This document shows positions 21,200-32,020 of a stretch of 64,000 bases of DNA, one piece after another. The stretch lies in contig CAUYUJ010022411.1 in the NCBI GenBank assembly GCA_963575745.1, positions 20,001-84,000 on the forward strand. Reading direction: 5' to 3'. The notes beneath the pieces were generated by a model. It made no database searches, was not told the origin of the DNA, and saw nothing but the letters and a program-made list of their open reading frames with translations. Numbering within the stretch: position 1 is the first letter of the stretch; the number at the start of each line of letters is the position of its first letter. Origin of the DNA: Prorocentrum cordatum (taxonomy: Eukaryota > Sar > Dinophyceae > Prorocentrales > Prorocentraceae). The position numbers and the translations under genes are program-made.

Positions 21200-22194
21200 T
21201 CCGGCGCGCTGGAGAGCTAGTTGGCAAGAAAAATCTCGACGGAACTTTTGCTGACTTTTGGTCGGTTGAAAAATTTGTTCTCGAAATTTGACCATTCGTT
21301 AGAGCTCTAGTATTTTTCCCGTGATATTAGATCTTATTCCCGCTCGCCATCTTGATCTCAGCTCGATCGGGTAACTTTGAAGGCCAAAAAGCACTCTGGC
21401 GGGATCGGCCGTTTCGAGTTATCTTGATATGCGCTGACGGTTTTCTCACATAACTCGAGCTCTAGGGCAGCTACAGAGCTGGTAAGCACAGCTAATGCAT
21501 GCAGAATGATCAGGCGCGTTCGCCTGTTGAACCCAGATGTCTGAACTCGGTCTGTGGGCCGAGCTAAGTCCGCAAACCTGTTCGTATTATGCGAGTTATC
21601 TTGACAGAAACTCTCGACTTTCTGTCTTAACTCGAGCTGTAAGACAGCTATCGAGCTGCTATTTACAGAAACTGATTCAGAATCGTCAGTTGCGTTTGTC
21701 TGTCGACTCCAGAGCTCTGAACTCGGTTTTCTGCTCGATCTAGAATCGCGAAATTATTCCTGTTGGTCGAGTCATCTTGAGAAGTGCTCTCAATTTTCTG
21801 CACTCAACTCGTGCTGGAAGGGCTACAGTGCTGGATGTCATATGAATCGATTTAAAGAGGTCATTCGCGTTCGCCTGTCGAACCCAGAGCTCGGAACTCG
21901 GTCTGCTGCCCGAACTAGGTCCGCGAAACTATTGTATTGTTCGAGATATCCTGAGAGATGCTGTCGGTTTTCCGCACTGACCTCGGGCTGTAGGGGGCTG
22001 CGGGGCTGGTAATGACAGGAGTCGATACGCAGACATCAGACGCGTCCGCTTGTCGCATTCAGAGGTCAAAAAATATTCACTATGAGTCAGAATGTTGGTA
22101 GGTGCTGTCGGTTTTCTCAACTTAAGTCGAGCTTGGAATCTCTACGAGTTCCCCGGCGGTAACCAAGGTTCACGGTTTACCGCCGGCGCCCAGT
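21200..22194 (+). mobile_element. Class A module, divergent subtype
   Basis: It resumes at TCCGGCGCGCTGG. Four monomers, the later ones divergent (GGTCAAAAAATATTCACTATG near 22065). The tail loop reads CCAAGGTTCACGG. CAGT at 22191-22194. The same subtype recurs at 25742-26788, 42326-43326 and 44531-45502. Confidence 0.85.
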
Positions 22195-22828
22195 TCGCCC
22201 AGACGAACTTACTCATTTGGCCAGAGATGGCCACACATTTCATCATAACTATTGTCATCGATATCCCTTCGAACGAGACTATTTGAAGGTAGTCGCCTGT
22301 CGTGGGGGGTACGACGGGGGAGTGTGCAGCAAGGGCAGTGCATGCGGTTACTGGATGCAGGTTGGCTATCTCAACATGTCTTCGCGGGCGTCTCGGCATG
22401 GAGTGTATTCTACACGATGCTCCCCCTACCCGACCTCTTCCTCTCTACATTATCATGCTGACACACCGTTGATTTGGAGAGACGCTGCTGCTGCGGCTTG
22501 GTTGGAGCCAGGCGCCACGATCACCGAATGTGAGTTGTCCGCTGCCGAAGCATTGACACGTGCCATACGCATACAGCTTCAGCAATTTGATGACAGTGAT
22601 TTTGCTTCTTGATGATGTGTTATCCCTATGCCCTCCTGGGCTCGGGAATCATCTTCAAGTTTAGCTAAGTTATATGACACCTCAGCCCGCCTCCGTGGGT
22701 AGGTGCTCGTTTCACTGCTGCTCAGATGCCTAGCTGCGTAGCTGACACGGGCTGCGCTGAAGACCAGCGCCTCGCCAGCCCGCGTAAACACAAAAACCAA
22801 GGTTGACGGTTTACCGCCGGCGCCCAGT
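22195..22828 (+). mobile_element. LINE L-b 3' fragment plus right half of a module tail
   Basis: Eight bases of a B-type module (TCGCCCAG) are joined directly to LINE sequence at about 22202. The LINE runs to an A-rich end at about 22797 and is followed by the loop core GGTTGACGG, right arm TTTACCGCCGG and CAGT at 22828. The left hairpin arm that should precede the LINE is missing, from deletion or from movement of LINE plus right arm together. Confidence 0.75.
22202..22612 (+). pseudogene. LINE ORF2 fragment: second half of the permuted RNase H
   Basis: The frame opens at Asp of DELTHLA (22202), equivalent to the second Asp motif of the permuted RNase H. It continues through GGYDGG (the nucleophile-type Asp of canonical strand 1), GSACGYWMQVGY, and TECELSAAEAL with the conserved Glu. 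It stops with TGA at 22610-22612. The C-terminus resembles L-c and L-d rather than L-e/f/g, so it belongs to the first LINE family. The reverse transcriptase and endonuclease are missing. Confidence 0.85.
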
Positions 22829-23443
22829 GCTCGCAGGCTCCTAGGCAGAGGTGTCGTGGTAGGTTTCACAGAGCCCCGCGCGTCGTAAAAGACGCCCCCG
22901 CAGGCGTCTCCTGCGAGGTTTCCAGCGCCCCACGCATCGTTCCAGGCGGCCTGGCAGAGGTCGCCGTGCGGCGCTCTCGAGCGCTCTGCGCTCCGCGCCT
23001 TGCCTCGCTATCCGGGTTTTTCCCGGATAGCTTCTTGGGAGCTGAGGGTTTCAGATAAGAAGCCGGAGGTGGGTGGTGAGGAGGACACGCCTACCTCCGC
23101 CGCTCCACGATCCCCGCAGCAGGTTGCCGGAACCGGCAGCGGGTCCGGGAGCGTGGCTTCCTAGCGTTTCCCAATGCGCGTGGCTCCAGGGTGCGCGAAG
23201 CGCTTCGGCAGAGCTTCGGAAGAGCTTCGGCAGTTCTTCCAGGCTCTTAGGCAGATCTTTCTTGCGCGCTTTGCAGGGCCCCACGCATCGTAAACGGCGC
23301 CCCTGCAAGCGTCTTCTGCGAGGTTTCCAGCGTGCCGCGCATCGTTCCAGGCGGCCTGGCAGAGATCCCTGTGCGGCGTTCTGCGCTTCGCTTCGCTATC
23401 CGGGTTTTAGACGCTAACAAGTGGACGCTTACAAGTGTCCCGT
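22829..23443 (+). repeat. Class D GC-rich block
   Basis: The sequence is clearly GC-richer than its neighbours. About 23025-23240 closely matches 6035-6250 (AAGAAGCCGGAGGTGGGTGG). It contains direct repeats of its own: CGAGGTTTCCAGCG with ATCGTTCCAGGCGGCCTGGC appears near 22915 and again near 23318. It has no hairpin tail and ends GTGTCCCGT where an A head starts. No convincing coding frame. Confidence 0.7.
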
Positions 23444-24904
23444 AACTCGTAGAGCTTCCCTTAGCAAGTTATTGCTGGAAGCTTACGAGTAATTACGGAG
23501 AGCTGGAGAGCTAGTACCTCGTAGAGCTCTTCGGCATCGATGAGCTAGAGGAATTCCGGCGCGCGACCCGACCAGAAGAGACAATGTGACAACTTTGGGT
23601 CGGTTTTGCTAAGATTTGAAAGATAATTGATAATTGATTTTGAGAAAGCAGATTTTTCGCACCTGTGAACGATTATGAGGGCCTCTGCGTCTTAACATGA
23701 GCTCTGTAGGCGCACATTTACTATCGAAACACTTGGCGAAACCAACTTCATATTGACATGAATAAAAGTCAATTTTGCCTTTTCCGCGAAATGCTTCTAG
23801 AAGCTCTCTCTGTCGATTCTAAGCACTCTGACTCGTGGAAGGAGCTCTACGAGGTTCCCGGCGGTGACCAGGTTGACGATTCACCGCCGGCGCCAGTTGG
23901 CAAGACACATCTCCACGGACCTTTTGCTGACTTTTGGTCGGTTGAAAATTTTGTTCGCAAAATTTAACAATTCGTTAGAGCTCCAGTATTTTTTTCCCAT
24001 TGATCTCAGGTCGATCGGGTAACTTTGAAGGCTAAAAAGCAGGCAGGCGGGAACGGCCGTTTCGAGTCATCTTGATACGCGCTGTCGGTTTTCTCGAGAT
24101 GAATCGAGCTTCAGGACAACTACAGAGCTTGTCAGCACAGCTAATGCATTGATAATGATCAGGCGCGTTCGCTTGTTGAATCCAGAGGTCTGAACTCGGT
24201 CTGCCGAGGTAGGGTCGCAAACCTATTCGTATTATTCAAGTCATTGTAGCAGACGCTCTCGGTTTTTCGTACTTGACTCGATCTGTAGGGCAGCCACAGA
24301 GCTGATAATCACAGGAATCGATTGAGAATCATCAGGCGCGTCCGTCTGTCGAATGAAGAGCTCTGAACCTGCTCCCCGAGCTAGATTCGCGAACCTATTG
24401 CTATTGTTCGAGTCATCTTGAGAAGTGCTCTTGGTTTTCTGCACTTAAATCGTGCTGGGGGAGGGCTGCAGTGCTGGTCAGAGACATCGATTTGGAGACA
24501 TCAGGCGCGTCCGTTCGTCGAACCGAGAGCTCGGAACTGGGTCTGCTGCTCGAACGAGATCCGGGAATCTGTTGTATTATGCGTGTCATCCTGAGAGGTA
24601 CTCTCGGTTTTCTGCACTCAACTCAGGCTGTATGGGGGGCTGCAGAGCTGGTAATCACAGGAATCGATCCGCAGACATCAGACGCGTTCGCCTTTCGCAT
24701 TCAGAGATCTGAACTCGGTTTCATACTCGAGCTCGATTGGAATACTGTTCGTTTGTTTTGTTAGAGTCATCTTGAGAGGTGTATCATCGCTTGGGCTGAA
24801 AAACTAGTTGTTCTCTGAAATTCTTTCCCAGATTATATATTGTGAGGAAGCTCTAGGAGTCCCCCGGCGGTAAGAAAGGTTGACGGTTTCCGCCGGCGTC
24901 CAGT
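23444..24904 (+). mobile_element. Class A module interrupted by a B2 module
   Basis: Head AACTCGTAGAGCTTCCC at 23444; stops at GAGAGCTAGT (23515); resumes at 23898 as TGGCAAGACACATCTCC. Monomers follow, then a 3' inverted repeat with one change (GCTCTAGGAGT), hairpin right arm lacking one T (GGTTTCCGCCGG) and CAGT at 24904. Confidence 0.9.
23516..23897 (+). mobile_element. Complete class B2 module nested in class A (382 bp)
   Basis: Head ACCTCGTAGAGCTC (23516-23529) and 3' inverted copy GAGCTCTACGAGGT (23842-23855) are perfectly complementary over 14 bp. Then comes the GGTGA/TTCACC hairpin with one right-side change (GACGATTCACC) and CAGT at 23897. A good reference copy for class B2. Confidence 0.9.
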
Positions 24905-25131
24905 TCCGGCGCGGGGTGGAGCTAGTTGGCCGACCCGGCCTTAAGAGACAAAGTGGTGACTATGGGTCGGTTTTGCAAAGATTTCAAAGATATTTGACAA
25001 ATCATTTTGAGAAACCAGATTTTTCTCACGTGTAGTGGGTTATGCCGCGTCTGCCAATTAAATTTCCAGGCCCGTAGCTATTACTAGCGAAAGACTTGCA
25101 GGAACCGAGTGGGGATAGAAACCGGAAAATC
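24905..25131 (+). repeat. Class B3 fragment without tail
   Basis: It resumes TCCGGCGCGGGGTGG, runs through CTCACGTGTAGTGGG to AACCGGAAAATC, then switches abruptly to class A monomer sequence (AAGGTCCGCAAACC). No head or hairpin at the junction, so this is a rearrangement breakpoint. Confidence 0.75.
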
Positions 25132-25741
25132 AAGGTCCGCAAACCTATTCGTATTATTCCAGTCATCTCGACAGACGCTCTCGGTTTTCTGTCATTTACT
25201 CGAGCTAAGGGACAGCTACAGAGCAGATGCGTACATGATTCCGAATCATTAGTGGCTGCTGTCTGTTGAATCCAGAGCTCTCAACTCGGTCTGCTTCCCG
25301 ATCTAGAATCGCGAAAATGTTCGTATTGTTCAAGTCATCCTGAGAGATGTTGTCGGTTTTCTGCACTCAACTCGGGGTGAAGGGGGGATGCATGGCTGTT
25401 AATCACTGGAATCGATTCGAGGACATCAGGCGCGTCTGCCTTTCGCATTCAGAGCTCTGAACTTTGTCTCCTGCCCGAACTAGGACCGCGTAACTATTCG
25501 TATTGTTCGAGTCATCCTGAGAGGTGCTGTCGGTTCCCTGCACTCAACTCGGGCTGCAGGCCTGGTTATCACAGGAGTCGATGCGCAGACATCAGACGCG
25601 TCCATCTGTCGCATACAGAGGTCTGAACTCGGTCCGATACTCGAGCTGGGTTTCTCAAACTATTCGCATTGTTCGAGTCATCTTGGGCTGTAGGAGAGCT
25701 AGAGAGCTCGTACAGAAGACAAAGCTCGCTGAGAGCTAGAT
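25132..25741 (+). repeat. Class A monomers without head or tail
   Basis: About three and a half diverged monomers of the class A repeat. They end in GCTCGCTGAGAGCTAGAT, which resembles class D sequence near 5800, just before the next head. Confidence 0.7.
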
Positions 25742-26788
25742 GACTCGTAGAGCTTCCCTAAGCTAGTTGCTGGAAGCTTAAGAGTTATTCCGGCGCGCTG
25801 GAGAGCTAGTTGGGAAGAAAAATCTCGACGGAACTTTTGGTGACTTTTGGTCGGTTGAAAATTTTGTTCTCGAAATTTGACAATTCGTTAGAGCTCTAGT
25901 ATTTTTTCCCGTGATATTCGATCTCATTCCCGCTCGCCATCTCGATCTCAGCTTGATCGGGTGAATATTACTATCGAAAAACACTCTGGCGGGATCTGCC
26001 GTTTCGAGTCATCTTGATGCGCGCTGACGGTTTTCTGAACATAACTCGAGCTGTAGAACAGCTACAGAGCTGGTAAGCACAGCCAATTGATGTAGAATGA
26101 AAAGGCGCGTTCGCCTGTTGAATCGAGAGGCCTGAACTCGGTCTGTTAGCCGAGCTAGGTCCGCAAACCGATTCGTATTATTCGAGTCATCTTGACAGAA
26201 ACTCTCGGTTTTCTGTACTTAACTCGAGCTGTAGGACAGCTACAGAGCTGATATTTACATAAACCGATTCAGAATCATCAGTTGCGTTTGTCTATCGAAT
26301 CCAGAGCTCTGAACCCGGTCTGCTGCGCGATCTAAAATCACAAAATTATTCGTATTGGTCGAGTCATCTTGAGAAGTGCTATCGGTTTCCTTCACTCAAC
26401 TCACGCTGAGGGGCTACATGCAGTGCTTGTTGTCACAGGAATCGATTCGAAGAGATCAGGCGCGTCCGCCTGTCGAATCCAGAGCTCGGAACTCGGTCTG
26501 CTGCCCGAACTAGGTCAGCGAAATTATTGTATTGTTCGAGTCATCCTGACAGGTGCTGTCGGTTTTCCGCACTTGACTCGGGCTGTAGGGGGGCTGCAGG
26601 GCTGGTAATGAGGAGTCGATTCGCAGACATCAGACGCGTCCGCCTGTCGCATTCAGAGGTCAAAAAATATTCACTATAAGTCGGAATGTTGGTAGGTGCT
26701 GTCGGTTGTCTCAACTGAAGTCGAGCTAGAAAGCTCTACGAGTTCCCCGGCGGTAACCAAGGTTCACGGTTTACCGCCGGCGCCCAGT
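25742..26788 (+). mobile_element. Complete class A module, divergent subtype
   Basis: Head GACTCGTAGAGCTTCCC at 25742, 1047 bp. Monomers include the GGTCAAAAAATATTCACTATAAG variant; tail loop CCAAGGTTCACGG; CAGT at 26788. Confidence 0.85.
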
Positions 26789-26832
26789 TCGCCCAGCCGG
26801 CCGAGGCGGACAATGTGACAACTTTTGGGTGG
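26789..26832 (+). repeat. Class B1 fragment
   Basis: TCGCCCAGCCGGCCGAGG to CTTTTGGGTGG, then an abrupt switch to the interior of a class A monomer (ACAGCTACAGAGCTGG). No head at the junction. Confidence 0.75.
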
Positions 26833-27730
26833 ACAGCTACAGAGCTGGTGAGCACAGCTAATCGATCCAGAATGATCAGGCGCGTTCGCCTGTTGAACCC
26901 AGAGGTCCAAACTCGGTCTGCTATCCGAGCTAGGTCCGCACATCTATTCGTATTATTCGAGTCATTTTGACAGATACTCTCGGTTTTCTGTACTTAACTC
27001 GAGCTACAGGACAGCTACAGAGCTGATACGTACAGAATCCGATTCCGAATCATCAGTGGCCGTTGTCTGTTGAATCCAGAGCTCTGAACTCGGTCTGCTG
27101 CCCGATCTAGAATCGCGAACCTATTCGTATTGTTCGAGTCGCTTGCGAGGTGCTGTCGGTTTTCTGCACTTAACTCGGGCTGTAGGGGGGCTGCATTGGT
27201 AATCGCTGGAATCGATTCGGAGACATCGGGCGCGTGCGCCTGCGGAATCCAGAGCTTCGAACTCGGTCTGTTGCCCGAACTAGGTCCGCGAAACTATTCG
27301 TATTGTTCGAGTCATCCTGAGAGGTGCTGTCGGTTTCCTGCACTTAACTCGAGCTGTAGAGGGGGCTGCAGGGCTGGTTCACAGGGATCGATTCAGAGAC
27401 ATGAGACGCGTCCGCCTGTCGCATGCAGTAATCTGAACTCGGTGTGATATTCGAGCTAGGTTTGCCAAACTGTTCGTATTGTTCGAGTCATCCTGAGAGG
27501 TGCTGTCGATTTACGCACGTAACTCGGGCTGTAGGAGAGCTACAGAGCTCGTACAGAACACAATATAGAAGCATCGGGGGCGTTCGGCTGTTGCATCCGA
27601 GAGGTCTCAAATTGCCTGGGCTGAAAAACTATTTTTTCTGTGTAATTTCTTTCGAGATTATATGTGTTCAGGAAGCTCTACGAGTTTCCCGGCGGTAAGA
27701 AAGGTTGACGGTTTACCGCCGGCGCCCAGT
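26833..27730 (+). mobile_element. Class A module lacking its head
   Basis: It begins inside a monomer and carries four more, with the 3' variant GGCTGTAGGAGAGCTACAG shared with 41085, 44220 and 48715. The inverted repeat and A hairpin follow, with CAGT at 27730. Confidence 0.8.
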
Positions 27731-29142
27731 CCCGGTGTCTTCGCTCTTCGGGTTTTCGACGCTACCAAATGGTGACTTTTGGTCGGTTGAAAATACCTCG
27801 TAGAGCTTTTCGGCATCGATGAGCTAGAGGAATTCCGGCGCGGGGTGGAGCTAGTTGGTCGACCCGGCCAGAAAGGACAAAGTGGTAACTTTTGAGTGGT
27901 TTTGCAATTTTTTGCAAGATATTTGACAATTCATTTTGAGAAAGCAGATTTTTATTCCGAGCACTGACATATAAACTTTGTTCCCTGAGCAGCTCAGCCC
28001 TCTAGAGCCATTTTCAGTACCAGTTCACTTGGAGCAACCGACTTCATCTTGACTCCGAAAAATCTCAACTTGAAGTTTTTGTAGAAAAGCTCCCAGAAGC
28101 TCTCGCTTTGATCCTGAGCTTTCTCACGGATGCAAGGAGCTCTACGAGGTTCCCGGCGATGACCAGGTTGACGGTTCACCGCCGGCGCCAGTTTTGTTCT
28201 CGAAATTCAACAATTCGTTAGAGCTCTAGTATGTTTTCCCATGAAATTCGATCTTATTCCCGCTCGCCATCTTGATCTGAGCTCGATCGGATAACTTTGA
28301 AGGCCAAAAAGCAGGCAGGCGGGAACAGCCGTTTCGAGTCATCTTGATACGCGCTATCGGTTTTCTCAAGATAACTCGAGCTTCAGGACAAATACAGAGC
28401 TGGTCAGCACAGCTCATGCATTCAGAATGATCAGGCGCGTTCGCCTGTTGAATCCAGAGGTCTGAACTCGGTCTGCTAGCCGAGCTAGGGTCGCAAACCT
28501 ATTCGTATTATTCGAGTCATTGTAGCAGATGCTCTCGGTTGTGCGTGCTTAACTCGATCTGTAGGGCAACCACAGAGCTAATAATCACAGAAATCGATTG
28601 AGAATCATCAGGCGCGTTCGTCTGTTGAATCAAGAGCTCTGAACTCGGTCTGCTCCCCGAGCTAGGTTCGCGAACCTATTGGTATTGTTCGAGTCATCTT
28701 GAGAAGTGCTCTCGGTTGTTTGTACTTGAATCGTGCTGGGGGAGGGCTACAGTGCTGCTGGTCACATCGGAACTCGGTCTGCTGCTCGAACGAGATCCGC
28801 GAAACTGTTGTATTATTCGAGTCATCCTGAGAGGTACTCTCGGTTTTCTGCACTTAACTCAGGCTGTATGGGGGGCTGCAGAGCCGGTAATCACAGGAAT
28901 CCATCCGCAGACATCAGACGCGTCCGCCTGTCGCATTCAGAGGTCTGAACTCGGCTTCGTACTCGAGCTCGATTGTAAAACTGTTCGTTTGTTTTGTCAG
29001 AGTCATCTTGAGAGGTCTATTATCGCTTGGGCTGAAAAACTAGTCGTTCTCTGAAATTCTTTTCCCACATTATATATTGTCAGGAAGCTCTACGAGTCCC
29101 CCGGCGGTAAGAAAGGTTGACGGTTTACCGCCGGCGCCCAGT
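27731..29142 (+). mobile_element. Class D scrap and class A module interrupted by a B1 module
   Basis: A class D scrap (CTCTTCGGGTTTTCGACGC) joins A leader at about 27770, which stops at GGTTGAAAAT (27794). The A body resumes at 28193 as TTTGTTCTCGAAATTC and ends with the A hairpin and CAGT at 29142. Confidence 0.85.
27795..28192 (+). mobile_element. Complete class B1 module nested in class A
   Basis: Head ACCTCGTAGAGCT at 27795, 3' copy GAGCTCTACGAGGT at 28137-28150, B1 body, tail with one left-arm change (GGCGATGACC), CAGT at 28192. Length 398 bp; target GAAAAT|TTTGTTC. Confidence 0.9.
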
Positions 29143-30251
29143 AACTCGTAGAGCTTCCCTTAGCAAGTTCTTGCTGGAAGCTTAAGAGTAATTCCGGGGC
29201 GCTGGAGAGCTAGTTGGCAAGAAAAATGTCGACGGACCTTTGCTGACTTTTGGTCGGTTAAAATTTTGTTCTCGAAATTCAACAATTCGTTTCAGCTCTA
29301 GTATTTTTTCCCGTGATATTCGATCTTATTTCTGCTCGCCATCTTGATCTCAGCTCGATCGGGTACCTTTTACTGCCAAAAAGCGTCCCGGCGGGAACGG
29401 CCTTTTCGAGTCATCTTGATACGCGTTGTCGGTATTTTGCACATAACTCGAGCTGTAGGGCAGCTACAGAGCTGGTAAGCACACCTATCGCATTCAGAAT
29501 TATCAGGCGCGTTCGCCTGTTGAATCCAGAGGTCTGAACTCGGTCTGCTAGCCGAGCTAGGTCCGCAAACCTATTCGTATTATTAGAGTCATCTTGACAG
29601 ACGCTCTCGGTTTTCTGTATTTAACTCGAGCTGTAGGGCAGCTACAGGGCTCATTGTCACAGACATCGATGGTAAATCATCAGTCGCGTTCGTCTATTGA
29701 ACCGAGAGCTCTGAACTCGGCCTGCTGTCTGAGCTAGGTTCGCGAAACTATTCGTATTGTCCGAATCATCTTGAGGAGTGCTCTCGAATTTCTGCACTGA
29801 ACTCGTGCTGGGCAGGGCTACAGTGCTGCAGGTCACAGATATCGATTTGCACACATCAGGCGTGTCTGTCCGTCGATTCCTGAGCTTGGAACTCGGGCTG
29901 CTGCTCAAACTAGGTCTGCGAAACTATTCTATTATTCGAGTCGATACTGTCGGTTTTCTGCACTTAACTCGGGCTGTAGGGGGGCTGCAGGGCTGGGAAT
30001 CACATGAGTGGATTCGCAGACGTCAGACGCGCCCGCCTTTCGCATTCAGAGGTCTGAACTCGGTTTGATACTCGAACTGGATTGCGAAACTGTTTGTTTT
30101 TTTGTTAGAGTCATCTTGAGAGGTGTGAAATCGCTTGGGCTGACAAACTGGTCGTCCTTCGGAGTTTCTTTCCACACACTATTCGATGTCAGGAAGCTCT
30201 ACGAGTCCCCCGGCGGTAAGAAAGGTTGACGGTTTGCCGCCGGCGCCCAGT
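29143..30251 (+). mobile_element. Complete class A module (reference copy, 1109 bp)
   Basis: ACTCGTAGAGCTTCC (29144-29158) is perfectly complementary to GGAAGCTCTACGAGT (30192-30206). Leader, five monomers, then the A hairpin (right arm TTTGCCGCCGG, one change) and CAGT at 30251. It starts directly after the CAGT of the previous module, giving a tandem arrangement. Confidence 0.9.
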
Positions 30252-31458
30252 TCCGGCGCGCTGGAGAGCTAGTTGGCTCGAAAAAAAAGAATTGAACTTT
30301 TCACAACTTTTGTTCGGTTGAAAATTTTGTTCTCGAAATTCAACAATTCGTTTGTGCTCTAGTATTTTTTCCCGTGATATTCGATCTTATTCCCGCTCGC
30401 CATCTTGATCTCAGCTCGATCGGGTACCTTTTACTGCCAAAAAGCACACTGGCGGGATCGGCGGTTTCGAGTCATCTTGATACGCGTTGTCGGTATTTTG
30501 TTCTTGACTCGAGCTGTAGAGCAGCTACAGAGCTGGTAAGCACAGCTATCGCATTCAGAATTTTCAGGCGCGTTCGCTCGTTGGATCAAGAGGTCTGAAC
30601 TCGGTCTGCTAGCCGAGCTAGGTCCGCAAACCTATTCGTATCATTCGAGTCGTCTTGACAGACGCTCTCGGTTTCCTGTGCTTAACTCGAGCTTTAGGGC
30701 AGCTACAGAGCTGGTAAGCACATCTATCGCATTCATAATTATCAGGCGCTTTCGCCTGTTGAATCCAGAGGTCTGAACTCGGTCTGCTAGCCGAGCTAGG
30801 TCCGCAAACCTATTCGTATTATTCGAGTCGTCTTGACAGACACTCTCGGTTTTCTGTACTTAACTCGAGCTGTAGGGCAGCTACAGGGCTCATTGTCACA
30901 GACATCGATGGGGAACCATCAGTCGCGTTCGTCAATTGAACCGAGAGCTCTGAACTCGGCCTGCTGCCCGAGCTAGGTTCGCGAAACTATTCGTATTGTC
31001 CGAATCATCTTGAGAAGTGCTCTCAACTTTCTGCACTCAACTCGTGCTGGGGGAGGGCTACAGTGCTGCGGGTCACAGATATCGATTTGCACACATCAGG
31101 CGCGTCTGTTGGTCGATTCCAGAGCTCAGAACTCGGTCTGCTGCTCGAACTAGGTCCGCGAAACTATTCTTTTATTCGAGTCGATACTGTCGGTTTTCTG
31201 CACTTAACTCGGGCTGTAGGGGAGCTGCAGGGCTGGGAATCACAGGAGTCCATTCGCAGACATCAGACGCGTCCGCCTGTCGCATTCAGAGGTCTGAACT
31301 CGGTTCGATACTCGAACTGGGTTGCGAAACTGTTCGTTTTTTTCGTCAGAGTTATCTTAAGAGCTCTGAAATCGCTTGGGCTGAAAAACTAGTCGTTCTC
31401 TGGATTTTTTTACACATTATATTCTGTCAGGAAGCTCTACGAGTCCCCCGGCGGTAAG

Positions 31459-31467
31459 AAAGGTTGA
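31459..31467 (+). repeat. Left target-site duplication of LINE L-c
   Basis: AAAGGTTGA, repeated at 37674-37682. It lies wholly inside the hairpin loop. The duplication is perfect, so the insertion is probably fairly recent. Confidence 0.9.
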
Positions 31468-32020
31468 GGACGCGGAGCTTACCTCCCGCTCTCCCTCGGC
31501 CTTGCCCCGCCGGGGGGCTCTCTCGAGCTGCATTGTGCAGTAGGGAGTTGGGTTCCACATACTGTACACTCTTCCGCACACATCTTGGACAGCCTGCGGC
31601 CCCTCTGCTGGCATCAGGCTCCTGATTGAACTGGTTACTGGGAGGCAACGCCCTGCTGGTACGAGTGGAGCACGCATACGTCTGCATCTGCTTTTGTTCT
31701 TGGGAGCGTGCCTTCTTCCATTTTTGCTCTCGTCCATTATTCATTCCACGTGTGCGAGTTGAGTATTGTTGTATCGTCTGTGCAGTCACGAACAGCTTCG
31801 GAGAGCCAGCAGGAGGGTGGAACGTCTTATATCCTCTCGGAGAGCCTAGCTGTGTTTGGGATCGATTCTTTGCAGATCTGGAAGACTTCTATTGGGAGGA
31901 TTACTGTCGCCTAGAGTGTTGCATATTTCGTCGTTCCCGACCTTATCGACACTACTCGCATCGTTCTTGGTGTCTCTGTAAGTTCAAGAAGGGTCGTTTC
32001 GCCAGTTCTTTCCAGAAGAA

